Positions 7,291 to 16,042 of a stretch of 64,000 nucleotides of DNA are shown one piece after another. Numbering within the stretch: the stretch's first letter is position 1; each line of letters starts with the position of its first letter. The position numbers and the translations under genes were made by a program. Location of the stretch: positions 1 through 64,000 of the forward strand of contig CBDDLT010000003.1 in the NCBI GenBank assembly GCA_965230755.1, read 5' to 3'. The notes under the pieces are model-generated. The model was not told the DNA's origin. It saw only the letters and a list, made by a program, of their open reading frames with translations, and ran no database searches. The DNA comes from DATFJT01 sp965230755. GTDB lineage: Bacteria; Bacteroidota; Bacteroidia; Chitinophagales; Saprospiraceae.

Positions 7291-8789
7291 ATGAAGTGGA
7301 AATCGACATTGATCAAGCCATTCGCTAAGAGGGTGCACAAAAAACTTCAACGAAGGGCCAAAAATGCTATTGAAGATCAAAAAAGCTGTTTTGAAAGCAT
7401 CATAAAAAAAAGCGACGACTACAGAATTCGGGATAGATCATGGCTTCGATAAGATCAAAACCCATGGAGATTACGCTTCGCAGGTCCCCATTCGAGATTA
7501 TGAGGGACTGAGGCCCTATTTCGATCGCATTGCTCAAGGAGAAGAGAATATATGCTGGCCTGGCAAACCTAAATACTTGGCCAAAAACATCGGGAACTAC
7601 CAGTGGTGTGAAGTACATTCCTATCACCCATGATTCTGTGGATAGTCACTTGGAAGCAGCCAGAGACTCGGTGCTAAACTATGTCCATCTCACCAAAAAG
7701 CATCATCTCTTCGATGGAAAAATGATATTTCTATCCGGGTCACCGAATTTGATCAATCAGGGTGGAGTTCCAACAGGTAGACTCTCCGGAATATCCAATC
7801 ACGAGGTTCCCAAATGGTTGAGAAGAAATCAACTACCCAGTTATGACACCAATTGTATCGAAGACTGGGAAGCAAAACTAGATCTAATCGTCAGAGAAAC
7901 ATTCCAGCAAGATCTTAGACTCATTGGAGGAATTCCTCCTTGGGTCCAAATGTTCTACGAAAATATCTTAGATTTTACCGGCAAACGATACATCTGTGAT
8001 GTGTTCCCTAATTTCGAGCTTTTCGTATATGGTGGAGTTAATTTCGAACCTTATCGGAATACCCTTGAGGAATTGGTTGGAAAACCCATTGATGGAGTGG
8101 AACTTTTCCCGGCTTCGGAAGGATTTTTTGCCTTTCAGGACGAATTTCCTCATACCGGTATGTTGCTAAACACCAATGCCGGGATGTATTATGAATTTGT
8201 CCCACTTTCAGAGTTCAACCAGGATAACCCGCCAAGACTTAGTCTTGAGCAAGTCGAATTGGGAGTAGACTATGTGTTAATCATTTCCAGTAATGCCGGG
8301 CTTTGGGCTTATAACTTGGGAGACACTATTGCTTTTAGTTCTCTTGATCCTTACCGATGTTTTGTAACTGGCCGTGTCAAGCATTTTATTTCTGCCTTTG
8401 GCGAACATGTGATTGCCAAAGAAGTGGAAAAAGCATTGGTTGACACTTTGAATGAGTATCCCGCTTCCGTTAGAGAATTTACAGTTGCTCCTATGGTCTA
8501 CGATCCATCAGGGGATTTACCTTGCCATGAGTGGTATTTTGAGTTCGAACATGCTCCAGAAGACCTTTCTGCTTTTGCCAAAGAACTAGATCGAAAAATG
8601 TGTGAACAAAACATCTATTATCAGGATCTCATTGAGGGTAAAATATTGCAACCGCTCAAAATCATTCAGGTGGTAGAAGGTGCTTTTAGAGAATATATGG
8701 AAAGCCTAGGCAAACTGGGTGGACAAAACAAAGTGCCACGCTTGAGCAATGATCGAAAACTTGTCAGAGAATTAAGAATAAAGAGTTAA
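7291..8789 (+). pseudogene. GH3 auxin-responsive-promoter family acyl-adenylating enzyme homologue, 5' part broken
   Basis: The reconstructed protein is about 500 residues, normal for bacterial GH3 proteins. It starts MKWKSTLIKPFAKRVHKKLQ at 7291. The frame shifts in the A run at 7379-7384, meets a nonsense TAA at 7403-7405 where Leu is expected, and shifts again in the A run at 7583-7587. From there a 400-codon frame runs to 8789 and holds the ATP-binding SGTTSGVKYIP, YGGVNFEPY, the acyl-adenylate site YNLGDTIAFSS, and TGRVKHFISAFGEHV. Plant GH3 enzymes join amino acids to acyl acids; the bacterial substrate is unknown. The long open 3' frame might be translated from an internal start, but it would lack the N-terminal subdomain. 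Confidence 0.85.
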
Positions 8790-8863
8790 AAATTAAAAGT
8801 GAATAATTAATAATTTTTGACCTCATTATCACTTTTTAATTCTTAATTATTCATTAATCCGTA

Positions 8864-9223
8864 TTACCAGGGATTCACGAAGTCTTCTTTGTCGAATTTT
8901 TTATTGACTTCTCTGAAGCTGCTCGGATATTTTTTTCGAATCATTAATGGATCGCGATTGGAAAAGATTCTCCTGAGAAGTGAGGTGGGAAATAAAACCA
9001 AATAGAAAACACCAGCCAATAGTATCTTAGGGATAATAGCGCCCAATATTTCGGCTATCTTGAACCAAATCCATTCGATCTTTCGGGACAGGAAAGGAGA
9101 GAACACCGCAATTACAGATAGCGCAATCATGATATGTATCAGGTACTCCTTTTGAAAGATGAGGTAGAGCACTCCAGTCCCAAAAACAAGGACCATCATT
9201 GTCTTTATGGGATTCGACTTCAT
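8864..9223 (-). CDS. SxtJ-family small membrane protein
   Basis: A 119-residue membrane protein with hydrophobic segments near residues 8-20, 28-43 and 55-82, then the conserved-looking basic tail with SLLRRIFSNRDPLMIRKKYP and SSFREVNKKFDKEDFVNPW. Length, topology and position match the SxtJ family, which is usually found beside NodU/CmcH carbamoyltransferases. Its ATG overlaps the TAA of the preceding DUF5989 gene by one base (TAATG), indicating translational coupling. The molecular role is unknown; it is probably part of a membrane complex that serves the carbamoyltransferase product. Confidence 0.78.
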   Translation of the reverse strand: MKSNPIKTMMVLVFGTGVLYLIFQKEYLIHIMIALSVIAVFSPFLSRKIEWIWFKIAEILGAIIPKILLAGVFYLVLFPTSLLRRIFSNRDPLMIRKKYPSSFREVNKKFDKEDFVNPW

Positions 9224-9372
9224 TAGAAAATCGAATATATGAAAGGAGCCAAAGCACTACTTCCTCCTAATACGATAAGTACTCCAAGGATTAGCAGCAA
9301 TACGATTACGGGTAAAAGCCAGAATTTTCTTCGACTCATGATAAATTTCCAAAGGTCAACTAATGCCTCCAT
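9223..9372 (-). CDS. DUF5989 family membrane peptide
   Basis: A 49-residue protein: MEALVDLWKFIMSRRKFWLL, then PVIVLLLILGVLIVLGG, ending SSALAPFIYSIF. One transmembrane helix follows a short amphipathic basic N-terminus. This is the DUF5989 pattern, a peptide of about 50 residues that repeatedly sits between SGNH hydrolase, NodU and SxtJ genes. It starts 6 bases after the SGNH gene stop and its TAA overlaps the ATG of the SxtJ gene. Confidence 0.85.
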   Translation of the reverse strand: MEALVDLWKFIMSRRKFWLLPVIVLLLILGVLIVLGGSSALAPFIYSIF

Positions 9373-9378
9373 ATGCTT

Positions 9379-10506
9379 TTAGATTCTATCACAAATATAA
9401 TCATTAAGCAATGAATCCAATGCAATAGACAATTGCTCATTATACAGGGCACTGGGATGTCCATCGCCAGGTATATACCAAGTCTTTTTGTTCGACTTGT
9501 CGTAAAAGGAAAAATCGTCAATATTAAAATACGGTATGTCCAGAGAATCTAACATTCCGGTCATGTCATCGTACAAATCGAACTCCTTGAATTCAGGTTC
9601 CAACAATAATAAGAACTGCCCTTCCTTTTCATCATGTATTTTTTTTATTTCATTTAAAATCATGACAGCCCTAATGACATCTCTCTTGCTCGCCGGGGTA
9701 TTTCGATTCTTGTTGGACCATCGATTGACACCCAATTGTTCCTTCATCAGATTCCAGACCTTTGCAGGAATGCTTAGCTTGGTCGGATCTACATATGGAT
9801 TGAACTGTCCCTTATCCACCAATACTTCGCTTTCCACCTCATAGTAAGGACCGTTTCGATCCCAACTGGAATAACCCGCTGCCCTTCGAATATGATCGGG
9901 AATCATTCGATAAAAAGATACCATCGAACCAGCACTATCCATCTCAAATGGAATTAAGTTTTTTTCCAATGTTCTCAAGGCATGGTGAGGACCATAACCG
10001 TGAAAACCCAGATTATACACTTGATACTGACGATCAGATGATACGGCAAACTGATGAGCAAGGGTCTCTTCGTCATCCAAACCCTCCCCGAAACAAAATG
10101 ATCCTCCTAAGAATAGTACCACATCCTTGGAATACGAATTAGAGTTATTTACTTTTCTCCATCCCCCCTCCAATGTAATCCTGGAATCGTAAATCACTTC
10201 GTTCTTTCTCCATTTTTTCACTTGGATATCAGCGGGTCCCTCCATAGCTCTGTATCCCAAAATAGAATCCGGTATACTATAAGTGCTGATTCTATTTCCG
10301 TCCAGATGAGTAATCCTTCTGTTCTTGTGCTGCTTTCGAAGATTGAGAAGAGAAAATAGGAAAATAGCCATGAACACAGCCGCTAGACTGAAAACGACCT
10401 GTTTTTTCCAAAATCGGGCAATTCTAAAACCCAATAAAAGCAATCCAATAAAACCAATTAGACTGAGGAAGGCAGGAATATATTTTAAGATATAGACCAC
10501 TTCCAT
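9379..10506 (-). CDS. Membrane-anchored SGNH/GDSL-type hydrolase
   Basis: A 375-residue protein. Two transmembrane helices occupy residues 7-30 and 37-55, followed by an extracytoplasmic domain. The SGNH nucleophile block is FLGGSFCFGEGLDDEET (Ser in GGSF), block II is NLGFHGYGPHHAL, and the C-terminal Asp-His pair lies in PGDGHPSALYNEQL. In known cassettes with NodU and DUF5989 such proteins are thought to act as esterases or acyltransferases on a surface glycan or lipid. The start is one base downstream of the carbamoyltransferase stop, so the two are co-transcribed. Confidence 0.87.
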   Translation of the reverse strand: MEVVYILKYIPAFLSLIGFIGLLLLGFRIARFWKKQVVFSLAAVFMAIFLFSLLNLRKQHKNRRITHLDGNRISTYSIPDSILGYRAMEGPADIQVKKWRKNEVIYDSRITLEGGWRKVNNSNSYSKDVVLFLGGSFCFGEGLDDEETLAHQFAVSSDRQYQVYNLGFHGYGPHHALRTLEKNLIPFEMDSAGSMVSFYRMIPDHIRRAAGYSSWDRNGPYYEVESEVLVDKGQFNPYVDPTKLSIPAKVWNLMKEQLGVNRWSNKNRNTPASKRDVIRAVMILNEIKKIHDEKEGQFLLLLEPEFKEFDLYDDMTGMLDSLDIPYFNIDDFSFYDKSNKKTWYIPGDGHPSALYNEQLSIALDSLLNDYICDRI

Positions 10507-10507
10507 C

Positions 10508-12376
10508 TCAATCCAATTTATAGCTCGACTTCCACTTTTCTATATTCTGCCAGTCCGGTTGCTCTTCTTTGAAATACACATAATCCTCAATGACCAAAAG
10601 ATCCAATCCCGTCGCCATAAAACATCGATAAGCATCCTCAGGAGTGCAAACTATAGGTTCACCTCGAACATTAAAACTGGTATTGATCAACATTGGACAG
10701 GAAGCCTCTTGTTCGAAAGCATCAAGCAACTGCCAGTATCTTAAATTGGTATTCTTGCTGACCGTCTGTACTCTTGCCGAAAAATCTACATGCGTTATGG
10801 CCGTAAACTTGCTCTTCGCAAAGCGCAGTTTTTCAGTTACATCCCAAGAGTAATAATCTTGTGGCAAATCTATTCGATGCTCTTTCAACACATCAGCTAC
10901 CAGTAACATATATGGCGAAGGAGTATCTAATTCAAAATACTCCTGATAGAACTCTTCTTTTACCGATGGAGCAAACGGTCTAAATGACTCTCTGAATTTA
11001 ATTTTGAGATTAAGCCTTTTTTGCATTTCTCGATCCCGAGGGTCTGCTAAAATACTTCTATTACCCAATGCCCGGGGGCCATATTCCATCCTTCCTTGGA
11101 ACCATCCAACAGCTTTCCCTTCAGCCAGATTTTTGGCCACTTCCGATGTCAAGTTTTGGAAGTCTTGATGGTAGTGAGAAACGGCCTCAAATCTTCGATT
11201 GCACCGCTCTATCTCTTTTTTGCTAAAATGAGGCCCGAGATAGGCTCCTTTCATTTTTTCCTTATTGGCTACATTACCACCATCTACATCGAAATAGATA
11301 TGATGTGCTGCCAAGGCCGCACCCAGTGCTCCACCCGCATCTCCAGCGGCAGGCTGAATGAAAATATTATCGAACAATCCGGATCGCTGTAACTTGCCAT
11401 TGGCCACACAGTTTAAGGCCACTCCTCCAGCCATGCACAATTGCTTTGATCCGGTCAATTTCTTTGCCTCTTTCGCCATGAGCAATACAATCTCCTCAGT
11501 CACCAGTTGAATTGCTAATGCGAGATTGGTATGACTCGCTGTAATTTCTTCTGTTTCCGCTCTTTTCTTCAAGCCGAATAGCTTTTCCCATTCGGAATCG
11601 TTGCACATTCTTAATCCTGTACTAAAAGAGAAATAGGACATATTTAGAAAGATTGAACCATCTTCACGAAGCTCTATCAAGTCCTCCTTAATTTTCTTTA
11701 CGAAACCCTTAGTCATGGCAGCATCAGGATCACCATATGGTGCCAGTCCCATGAGTTTGTACTCTCCCGAATTAACTCTGAAACCCAGATAATAAGTAAA
11801 CGCGCTATACAATAAGCCCACTGAATGCGGAAAATGCATTTCTTTTATAATCTCTATCGAATCTGCTTCTCCTATACCGATGGAAGCCGTGCAATACTCT
11901 CCCACCCCGTCTACAGTAAGGATTGCAGCATTTTCTAAGCCAGAAGGATAAAAAGCACTGGCGGCATGCGAAAGATGATGCTCCGGAAAGAGTAATTTGA
12001 GTTTCTTCTTGTCAAAATCCATGACTTCAGATAGTCCGGCCATTAGATTTCGCTTAAAGAATAGTTTCTCATCAAGCCAAACGGGAATTGCTTTTAAGAA
12101 TGATATTAGGCCTTTTGGGGCATGGGCATAATAGGTCTCTAAAAGTCTTTCGAACTTCAGTAGTGGTTTGTCGTAAAATACAATGGCATCAAGATCGTCA
12201 ATACTCAATCCCGCTTCATTCAAGCAGTATCGTATAGCGTGAACCGGGAACTTCTCCGTATGTTTTACTCTAGTAAATCGCTCCTCTTGAGCAGCCGCAA
12301 AAATATGGCCGTCTATTAGCAGAGCAGCAGCTGAATCGTGATAGAATGCTGAAATTCCGAGTATTTTTCTTGCCAT
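10508..12376 (-). CDS. NodU/CmcH-family carbamoyltransferase
   Basis: A 622-residue enzyme of typical length. It begins MARKILGISAFYHDSAAALL with the Kae1/TobZ-like N-terminal domain. Metal- and carbamoyl-adenylate-binding motifs are visible: EERFTRVKH, PEHHLSHAASAFYPSG, LTVDGVGEY, CMAGGVALNC and QPAAGDAGGALGAA. The C-terminal domain has the family signature GRMEYGPRALGNRSILADPR and the NTSFNVRGEPIV end. The family transfers a carbamoyl group from carbamoyl phosphate to a hydroxyl on a sugar or natural product. It is the first gene of the cassette that continues with the SGNH hydrolase, DUF5989 and SxtJ, so a carbamoylated envelope glycan or lipid is a reasonable guess. Confidence 0.94.
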   Translation of the reverse strand: MARKILGISAFYHDSAAALLIDGHIFAAAQEERFTRVKHTEKFPVHAIRYCLNEAGLSIDDLDAIVFYDKPLLKFERLLETYYAHAPKGLISFLKAIPVWLDEKLFFKRNLMAGLSEVMDFDKKKLKLLFPEHHLSHAASAFYPSGLENAAILTVDGVGEYCTASIGIGEADSIEIIKEMHFPHSVGLLYSAFTYYLGFRVNSGEYKLMGLAPYGDPDAAMTKGFVKKIKEDLIELREDGSIFLNMSYFSFSTGLRMCNDSEWEKLFGLKKRAETEEITASHTNLALAIQLVTEEIVLLMAKEAKKLTGSKQLCMAGGVALNCVANGKLQRSGLFDNIFIQPAAGDAGGALGAALAAHHIYFDVDGGNVANKEKMKGAYLGPHFSKKEIERCNRRFEAVSHYHQDFQNLTSEVAKNLAEGKAVGWFQGRMEYGPRALGNRSILADPRDREMQKRLNLKIKFRESFRPFAPSVKEEFYQEYFELDTPSPYMLLVADVLKEHRIDLPQDYYSWDVTEKLRFAKSKFTAITHVDFSARVQTVSKNTNLRYWQLLDAFEQEASCPMLINTSFNVRGEPIVCTPEDAYRCFMATGLDLLVIEDYVYFKEEQPDWQNIEKWKSSYKLD

Positions 12377-12439
12377 GGACCCAAATTACAAAAAGCTAAT
12401 CTAGGTCCTTTCAAGCAGAATAAAAAAGAAATGAAATTC

Positions 12440-12922
12440 TTATGATTTGCTAATCATTTTATCCACACCACTGGTAAACTCTTCTACGTTTTTGGCATAG
12501 CCGGTTTTCCCCAAGGCATTGATGTTGAAACCACCATTTTCACCTTTGTCAATATTGAACACCCAAATCGTAGGAAATCCCGATACTTTAAAGGCATTTT
12601 TAAGGCTTTCATTCTGTTGTCTGAACTCCTGAGGAATTCTCGTTCTCCTCGGAAAGTCCAATTCTAACAAAACTACATTATCACTAGCCCAATCCATGAA
12701 TTCTTTATGGTCAAAAACATTGGCAGATAGTCTTTTACACCAACCGCACCAGTCACTGCCGGTAAAATTGGCTAGAATAGGAATATTTTTCTCCTTCGAT
12801 ATGGCGTATGCTTCGTCTATACTTACCAACCATCCATCATGGGTGGCCTTATAATCCGAGTCTTGTGCCCAAACAAAGGATAAACTCAGTGCAAATGCTA
12901 TGATTAAGCCAATTTTTTTCAT
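12440..12922 (-). CDS. Secreted thioredoxin-like protein
   Basis: A 160-residue protein starting MKKIGLIIAFALSLSFVWAQ, a clear signal peptide; the frame extends to 12970 but the ATG at 12922 gives the proper N-terminus. A thioredoxin fold follows with the redox motif WCGWCKRL in TGSDWCGWCKRLSANVFDH and the cis-Pro loop SGFPTIWVF. Periplasmic proteins of this type reduce or shuffle disulfides or feed electrons to other thiol proteins. Cysteine-rich surface proteins are abundant nearby, so a role in their disulfide handling is possible but unproven. Confidence 0.88.
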   Translation of the reverse strand: MKKIGLIIAFALSLSFVWAQDSDYKATHDGWLVSIDEAYAISKEKNIPILANFTGSDWCGWCKRLSANVFDHKEFMDWASDNVVLLELDFPRRTRIPQEFRQQNESLKNAFKVSGFPTIWVFNIDKGENGGFNINALGKTGYAKNVEEFTSGVDKMISKS

Positions 12923-13050
12923 TGTGTTATTTTTTTCTTTGTGTTCAACAGCAAGATGCTTGCCATTCATTCAACGCAAAGCTGCTAAATTTTGTGCTCT
13001 AAAATTCTTAAAAAAGTCTTAATCAGCCAAAAAAGTGCGAATTCTGTCCT

Positions 13051-13521
13051 TTAGTTGTCATAAGACTTCAAGATCTGATTGGCGTGATCAGCGGTATTAA
13101 CTTTTTTAAACACCTTCTCGATGCTGCCATTTTCATCAATGACAAAGGTAGTTCTTATGACGCCCATGAATTTTTTACCAAACATACTTTTCTCACCCCA
13201 CACACCGTAATTATTCATTACAGTTTGGTCCGTATCAGCCAAAAGAGGAAATGGGAACTCATACTTATCGATGAATTTTGTATGCATTTTAGAATCATCA
13301 GGACTGACTCCTAACATCTCAAAACCCTTCTCTCTAAGTACATCGTAATTGTCTCTTAAGCTACATGCAGCTGCTGTACAACCTGGTGTATCGTCCTTTG
13401 GATAAAAAAACAAAATGAGTTTTTTACCCGAATAATCTGATTTTCTTACTTCTTCTCCTTTTTCATTTTTTCCTGCAAAATCAGGAGCAAGGTTGCCAAC
13501 TTCTAAATGCGTACCAGCCAT
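13051..13521 (-). CDS. bcp: Thioredoxin-dependent thiol peroxidase (Bcp/PrxQ)
   Basis: A 156-residue peroxiredoxin with the Bcp signature LILFFYPKDDTPGCTAAACS. The peroxidatic Cys sits in TPGCT and a second Cys five residues later is the usual resolving residue of this subfamily. FPLLADTDQTVMNNYGVWGE and the conserved Arg in GVIRTTFVID complete the active site. It reduces hydrogen peroxide and organic hydroperoxides in the cytoplasm using thioredoxin. It begins 2 bases after the M23 peptidase stop, so the two genes are co-transcribed. Confidence 0.94.
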   Translation of the reverse strand: MAGTHLEVGNLAPDFAGKNEKGEEVRKSDYSGKKLILFFYPKDDTPGCTAAACSLRDNYDVLREKGFEMLGVSPDDSKMHTKFIDKYEFPFPLLADTDQTVMNNYGVWGEKSMFGKKFMGVIRTTFVIDENGSIEKVFKKVNTADHANQILKSYDN

Positions 13522-13523
13522 AA

Positions 13524-15188
13524 TTATTGAATGTTAAAATTTTTTTTCCAAATAGTTTGATTCTTTCTGTCATCTGTAACAAGGATTTCCAAAAAGTGTT
13601 TTCCTTTATTTACTTTTTCTTCCCAAGTTAAAGTATTTGATTTGGCATCTCTTTTTACTAAAGTCCATTGACCATTTAAACTGGCCTTAACTTTAACTGA
13701 TTTGGCTTTTCCTCTAGTGGGTATATTGTCTTCGATTTTCCATTTAGCATAAATTTGATCCCCTTTTTGATTCCAGACCAAATTCTTGAGTGTGGGTGCA
13801 ATGGTATCGACTCCGATATAGTATTCACCAAAATCTCTTATTTGGGCAGCGAGTTTACTATTTTCGAATTGTCCTCCTACATTGAATTCTTTTCCATCCT
13901 CATCACAATAAATTAAGTGATGTTTATCTGTTAAATTCTTGTTGTTTGGAGCTATACGGACTCTTACGTACTTATGTAAGGGAGTAGTCTCATCTCCAAT
14001 AATATAACTGTCTTTTTCACGAGATACTTTGAGATATAGATCTTGATAAACAGCATTCTTAGGAAAATTCATGGTCCAATTGTTCCAATTCAACTCATAA
14101 TCCTGATCGTGTGGAATTTTATAGTTGAATCCGCTTCTCGGTTTTTGAGAATCACCATTTCTGCTGATCCAGAAACTTGAGCTCGAGGTATTACCTGAAA
14201 AATCTTCGACAATACACTCTATCTTTACAGGATTATCTGTAACTCTAATCCTACCCTCTTCGACAGAGAACACGTCATTTTTATATAGGTTACCAGGCTG
14301 ATAGAAAAATAAATATGCCAACTTATTCTTTTTCTTTTTCAAGGAGTAATTCATGCAAGCGTTGGCATATCTTGAAAAGCTGAACGGAATCGAATTAAAC
14401 GCTTGAGTAAAATGTGGTTTCCCGTCTACTTTTAGACTTATACGGTAAATACCGTTTTTGTTCAGAGCTTCATTGTGCGGATCATAGGTCCACATAGAAA
14501 TTCCCACTTGATCACCGGCTACAAACATAGTATCTCCTTCAAGTTTCGCATAACTGAGGGATTTGTAATTTTTCGAATCGGCGTGAAGATCCAGGTCATG
14601 TATGTAAACCTCTCTGATCTTTGGTTTAACCTGATCCTTTAGCTCCAAATATTTAAGTGGATTTACCGGTACCTGATGACGTCTAATCTCAAAATGAAGA
14701 TGAGGCCCAAAACTATAACCCGAATTGCCCATTAAGCCTATTCGCTGACCCTTTTTGACCGGGAATTGATCTGCCGTCGGATATAGGTTGAGAGCAAACT
14801 GCTCTTTTTTATATTGTTCTCTTCTTACGTACTCTTCAACGGGATGTTCAAACCTGTCCAGGTGTGCATAAACAGTGCTATATCCTCCTTCATGTTGTAA
14901 ATATAGTGCCTGCCCATATCCTCCAGCTTGAATTTTTATTCGACTAATGAATCCATCTTCTGCGGCATAAATCGGTGTTCCTGTGCTTCCAGTTGGTGAT
15001 TTAATATCCAAACCTGCGTGAAAATGATTGCTTCTCAACTCACCGAACGTACCACTTAGTTGTACCGGAATATCTACCGGCCAACGAAAATTGGGAATAG
15101 AGGAATTGGAGGCATTTAGAAAGCAAAATACCACAAGACACCCAATAACAATTAAACGAACGGAAGAATTAAGAATATGGCCAAGCAT
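13524..15188 (-). CDS. M23-family (LytM-type) metallopeptidase
   Basis: A 554-residue exported protein. A signal peptide or anchor covers residues 8-26. The catalytic domain follows directly: FGELRSNHFHAGLDIKS supplies the first His and Asp of the zinc site, and GYSFGPHLHFEIRR supplies the HxH pair. About 370 residues of beta-rich sequence then follow (roughly 190-554), ending with KGKHFLEILVTDDRKNQTIW. The order of N-terminal peptidase plus long C-terminal beta domains is common in Bacteroidota. It probably cuts peptidoglycan crosslinks or activates an amidase. All zinc ligands appear present. Confidence 0.9.
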   Translation of the reverse strand: MLGHILNSSVRLIVIGCLVVFCFLNASNSSIPNFRWPVDIPVQLSGTFGELRSNHFHAGLDIKSPTGSTGTPIYAAEDGFISRIKIQAGGYGQALYLQHEGGYSTVYAHLDRFEHPVEEYVRREQYKKEQFALNLYPTADQFPVKKGQRIGLMGNSGYSFGPHLHFEIRRHQVPVNPLKYLELKDQVKPKIREVYIHDLDLHADSKNYKSLSYAKLEGDTMFVAGDQVGISMWTYDPHNEALNKNGIYRISLKVDGKPHFTQAFNSIPFSFSRYANACMNYSLKKKKNKLAYLFFYQPGNLYKNDVFSVEEGRIRVTDNPVKIECIVEDFSGNTSSSSFWISRNGDSQKPRSGFNYKIPHDQDYELNWNNWTMNFPKNAVYQDLYLKVSREKDSYIIGDETTPLHKYVRVRIAPNNKNLTDKHHLIYCDEDGKEFNVGGQFENSKLAAQIRDFGEYYIGVDTIAPTLKNLVWNQKGDQIYAKWKIEDNIPTRGKAKSVKVKASLNGQWTLVKRDAKSNTLTWEEKVNKGKHFLEILVTDDRKNQTIWKKNFNIQ

Positions 15189-15270
15189 GGGACAAAAATA
15201 GAAAATTGTGCGCTAGTCACAAGTTAAGATCAAAAGAAGGCTTCAATGCCTTATTTTAATAGGATAGAAT

Positions 15271-15801
15271 CTAAATTTTCTTGATATGACATTCTATGCC
15301 TTTCTGCCTCAAGGCAACAGCATAATTCTCTGCTAAATTCATTTTATCAAAGGATTTTACATAGACATAATAAAGCCCTCTGGTCTTTTGGTAATGTATT
15401 TTAGCATCATATGATTTACCCTCCAGCTCTTTTTTCCAATTCTCCGCATTGGTTTTAGAACCAAAAGATCCAGTGATGACTATGAATTTCTCGCTGGATG
15501 CAGGTTTAGGTTCTTCCTTCTTCTTTTCCGGGGCAGTCTTCTTCTCTACTTCTTTTTTTACCGGTTCTTCTTTTTCTTCACTTTTATCATCTACGGTGTT
15601 TCCATCTATTTCCACCAGTGAAGGTCCAGATTCGATTTCGTTCTGGTAGGTTGTCAAAAGACTCGTATCCACTGCGGGAACTTGTTGTTGAGCATTACCA
15701 CCCCAAAATACCTGATAGGATTTATACAGCAGGCCGATCATCAATAGAACAGCAACTATACTTACTATTATAAGGCCTCGGGTATCTTTTTTGCTCATCA
15801 T
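15271..15801 (-). CDS. SPOR-domain protein with one membrane helix
   Basis: A 176-residue protein. A transmembrane helix at residues 9-27 follows a short basic N-terminus. A highly charged Glu/Lys/Pro linker spans roughly residues 70-103. The SPOR domain covers about 105-176, with FIVITGSFGSKTNAENWKKE and YYVYVKSFDKMNLAENYAVA. SPOR domains bind glycan strands lacking stem peptides at division sites. The gene lies 82 bases upstream of the M23 peptidase on the same strand, consistent with joint work on peptidoglycan. Confidence 0.88.
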   Translation of the reverse strand: MMSKKDTRGLIIVSIVAVLLMIGLLYKSYQVFWGGNAQQQVPAVDTSLLTTYQNEIESGPSLVEIDGNTVDDKSEEKEEPVKKEVEKKTAPEKKKEEPKPASSEKFIVITGSFGSKTNAENWKKELEGKSYDAKIHYQKTRGLYYVYVKSFDKMNLAENYAVALRQKGIECHIKKI

Positions 15802-16042
15802 CTTTCCAAACTCCTAATTGATCAAATGTATAACAAAAATAAGTAATATGTTATAATTGAAAAGTGTAGCATTTTGGGCATTATAATTTCGAGCTAATTA
15901 AGACTGTGAAAAATTAAAGATTTTTTTGAATATTAAAATTCCGCCACTTCAGTTGATGAAATGACGGAATTAAATTGGCGTAAATCTTGCTTCTTTATTT
16001 TTTATGAGTTCATAAATCCATATTTTAATCTTTATGGCTTCA
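15802..16042. other. AT-rich intergenic region
   Basis: About 240 bases between the start of the SPOR gene and the stop of surface gene S1, both on the minus strand. It must contain the SPOR promoter and the 3' end of S1. I see no strong hairpin with a T tract and no further coding frame. Confidence 0.3.

Noticed and set aside
7530..8789. A normal GH3 gene starting at TTG 7530
   Set aside because: The conserved N-terminal part continues upstream in other frames to an ATG at 7291, so 7530 is the point after a frameshift, not a true start.
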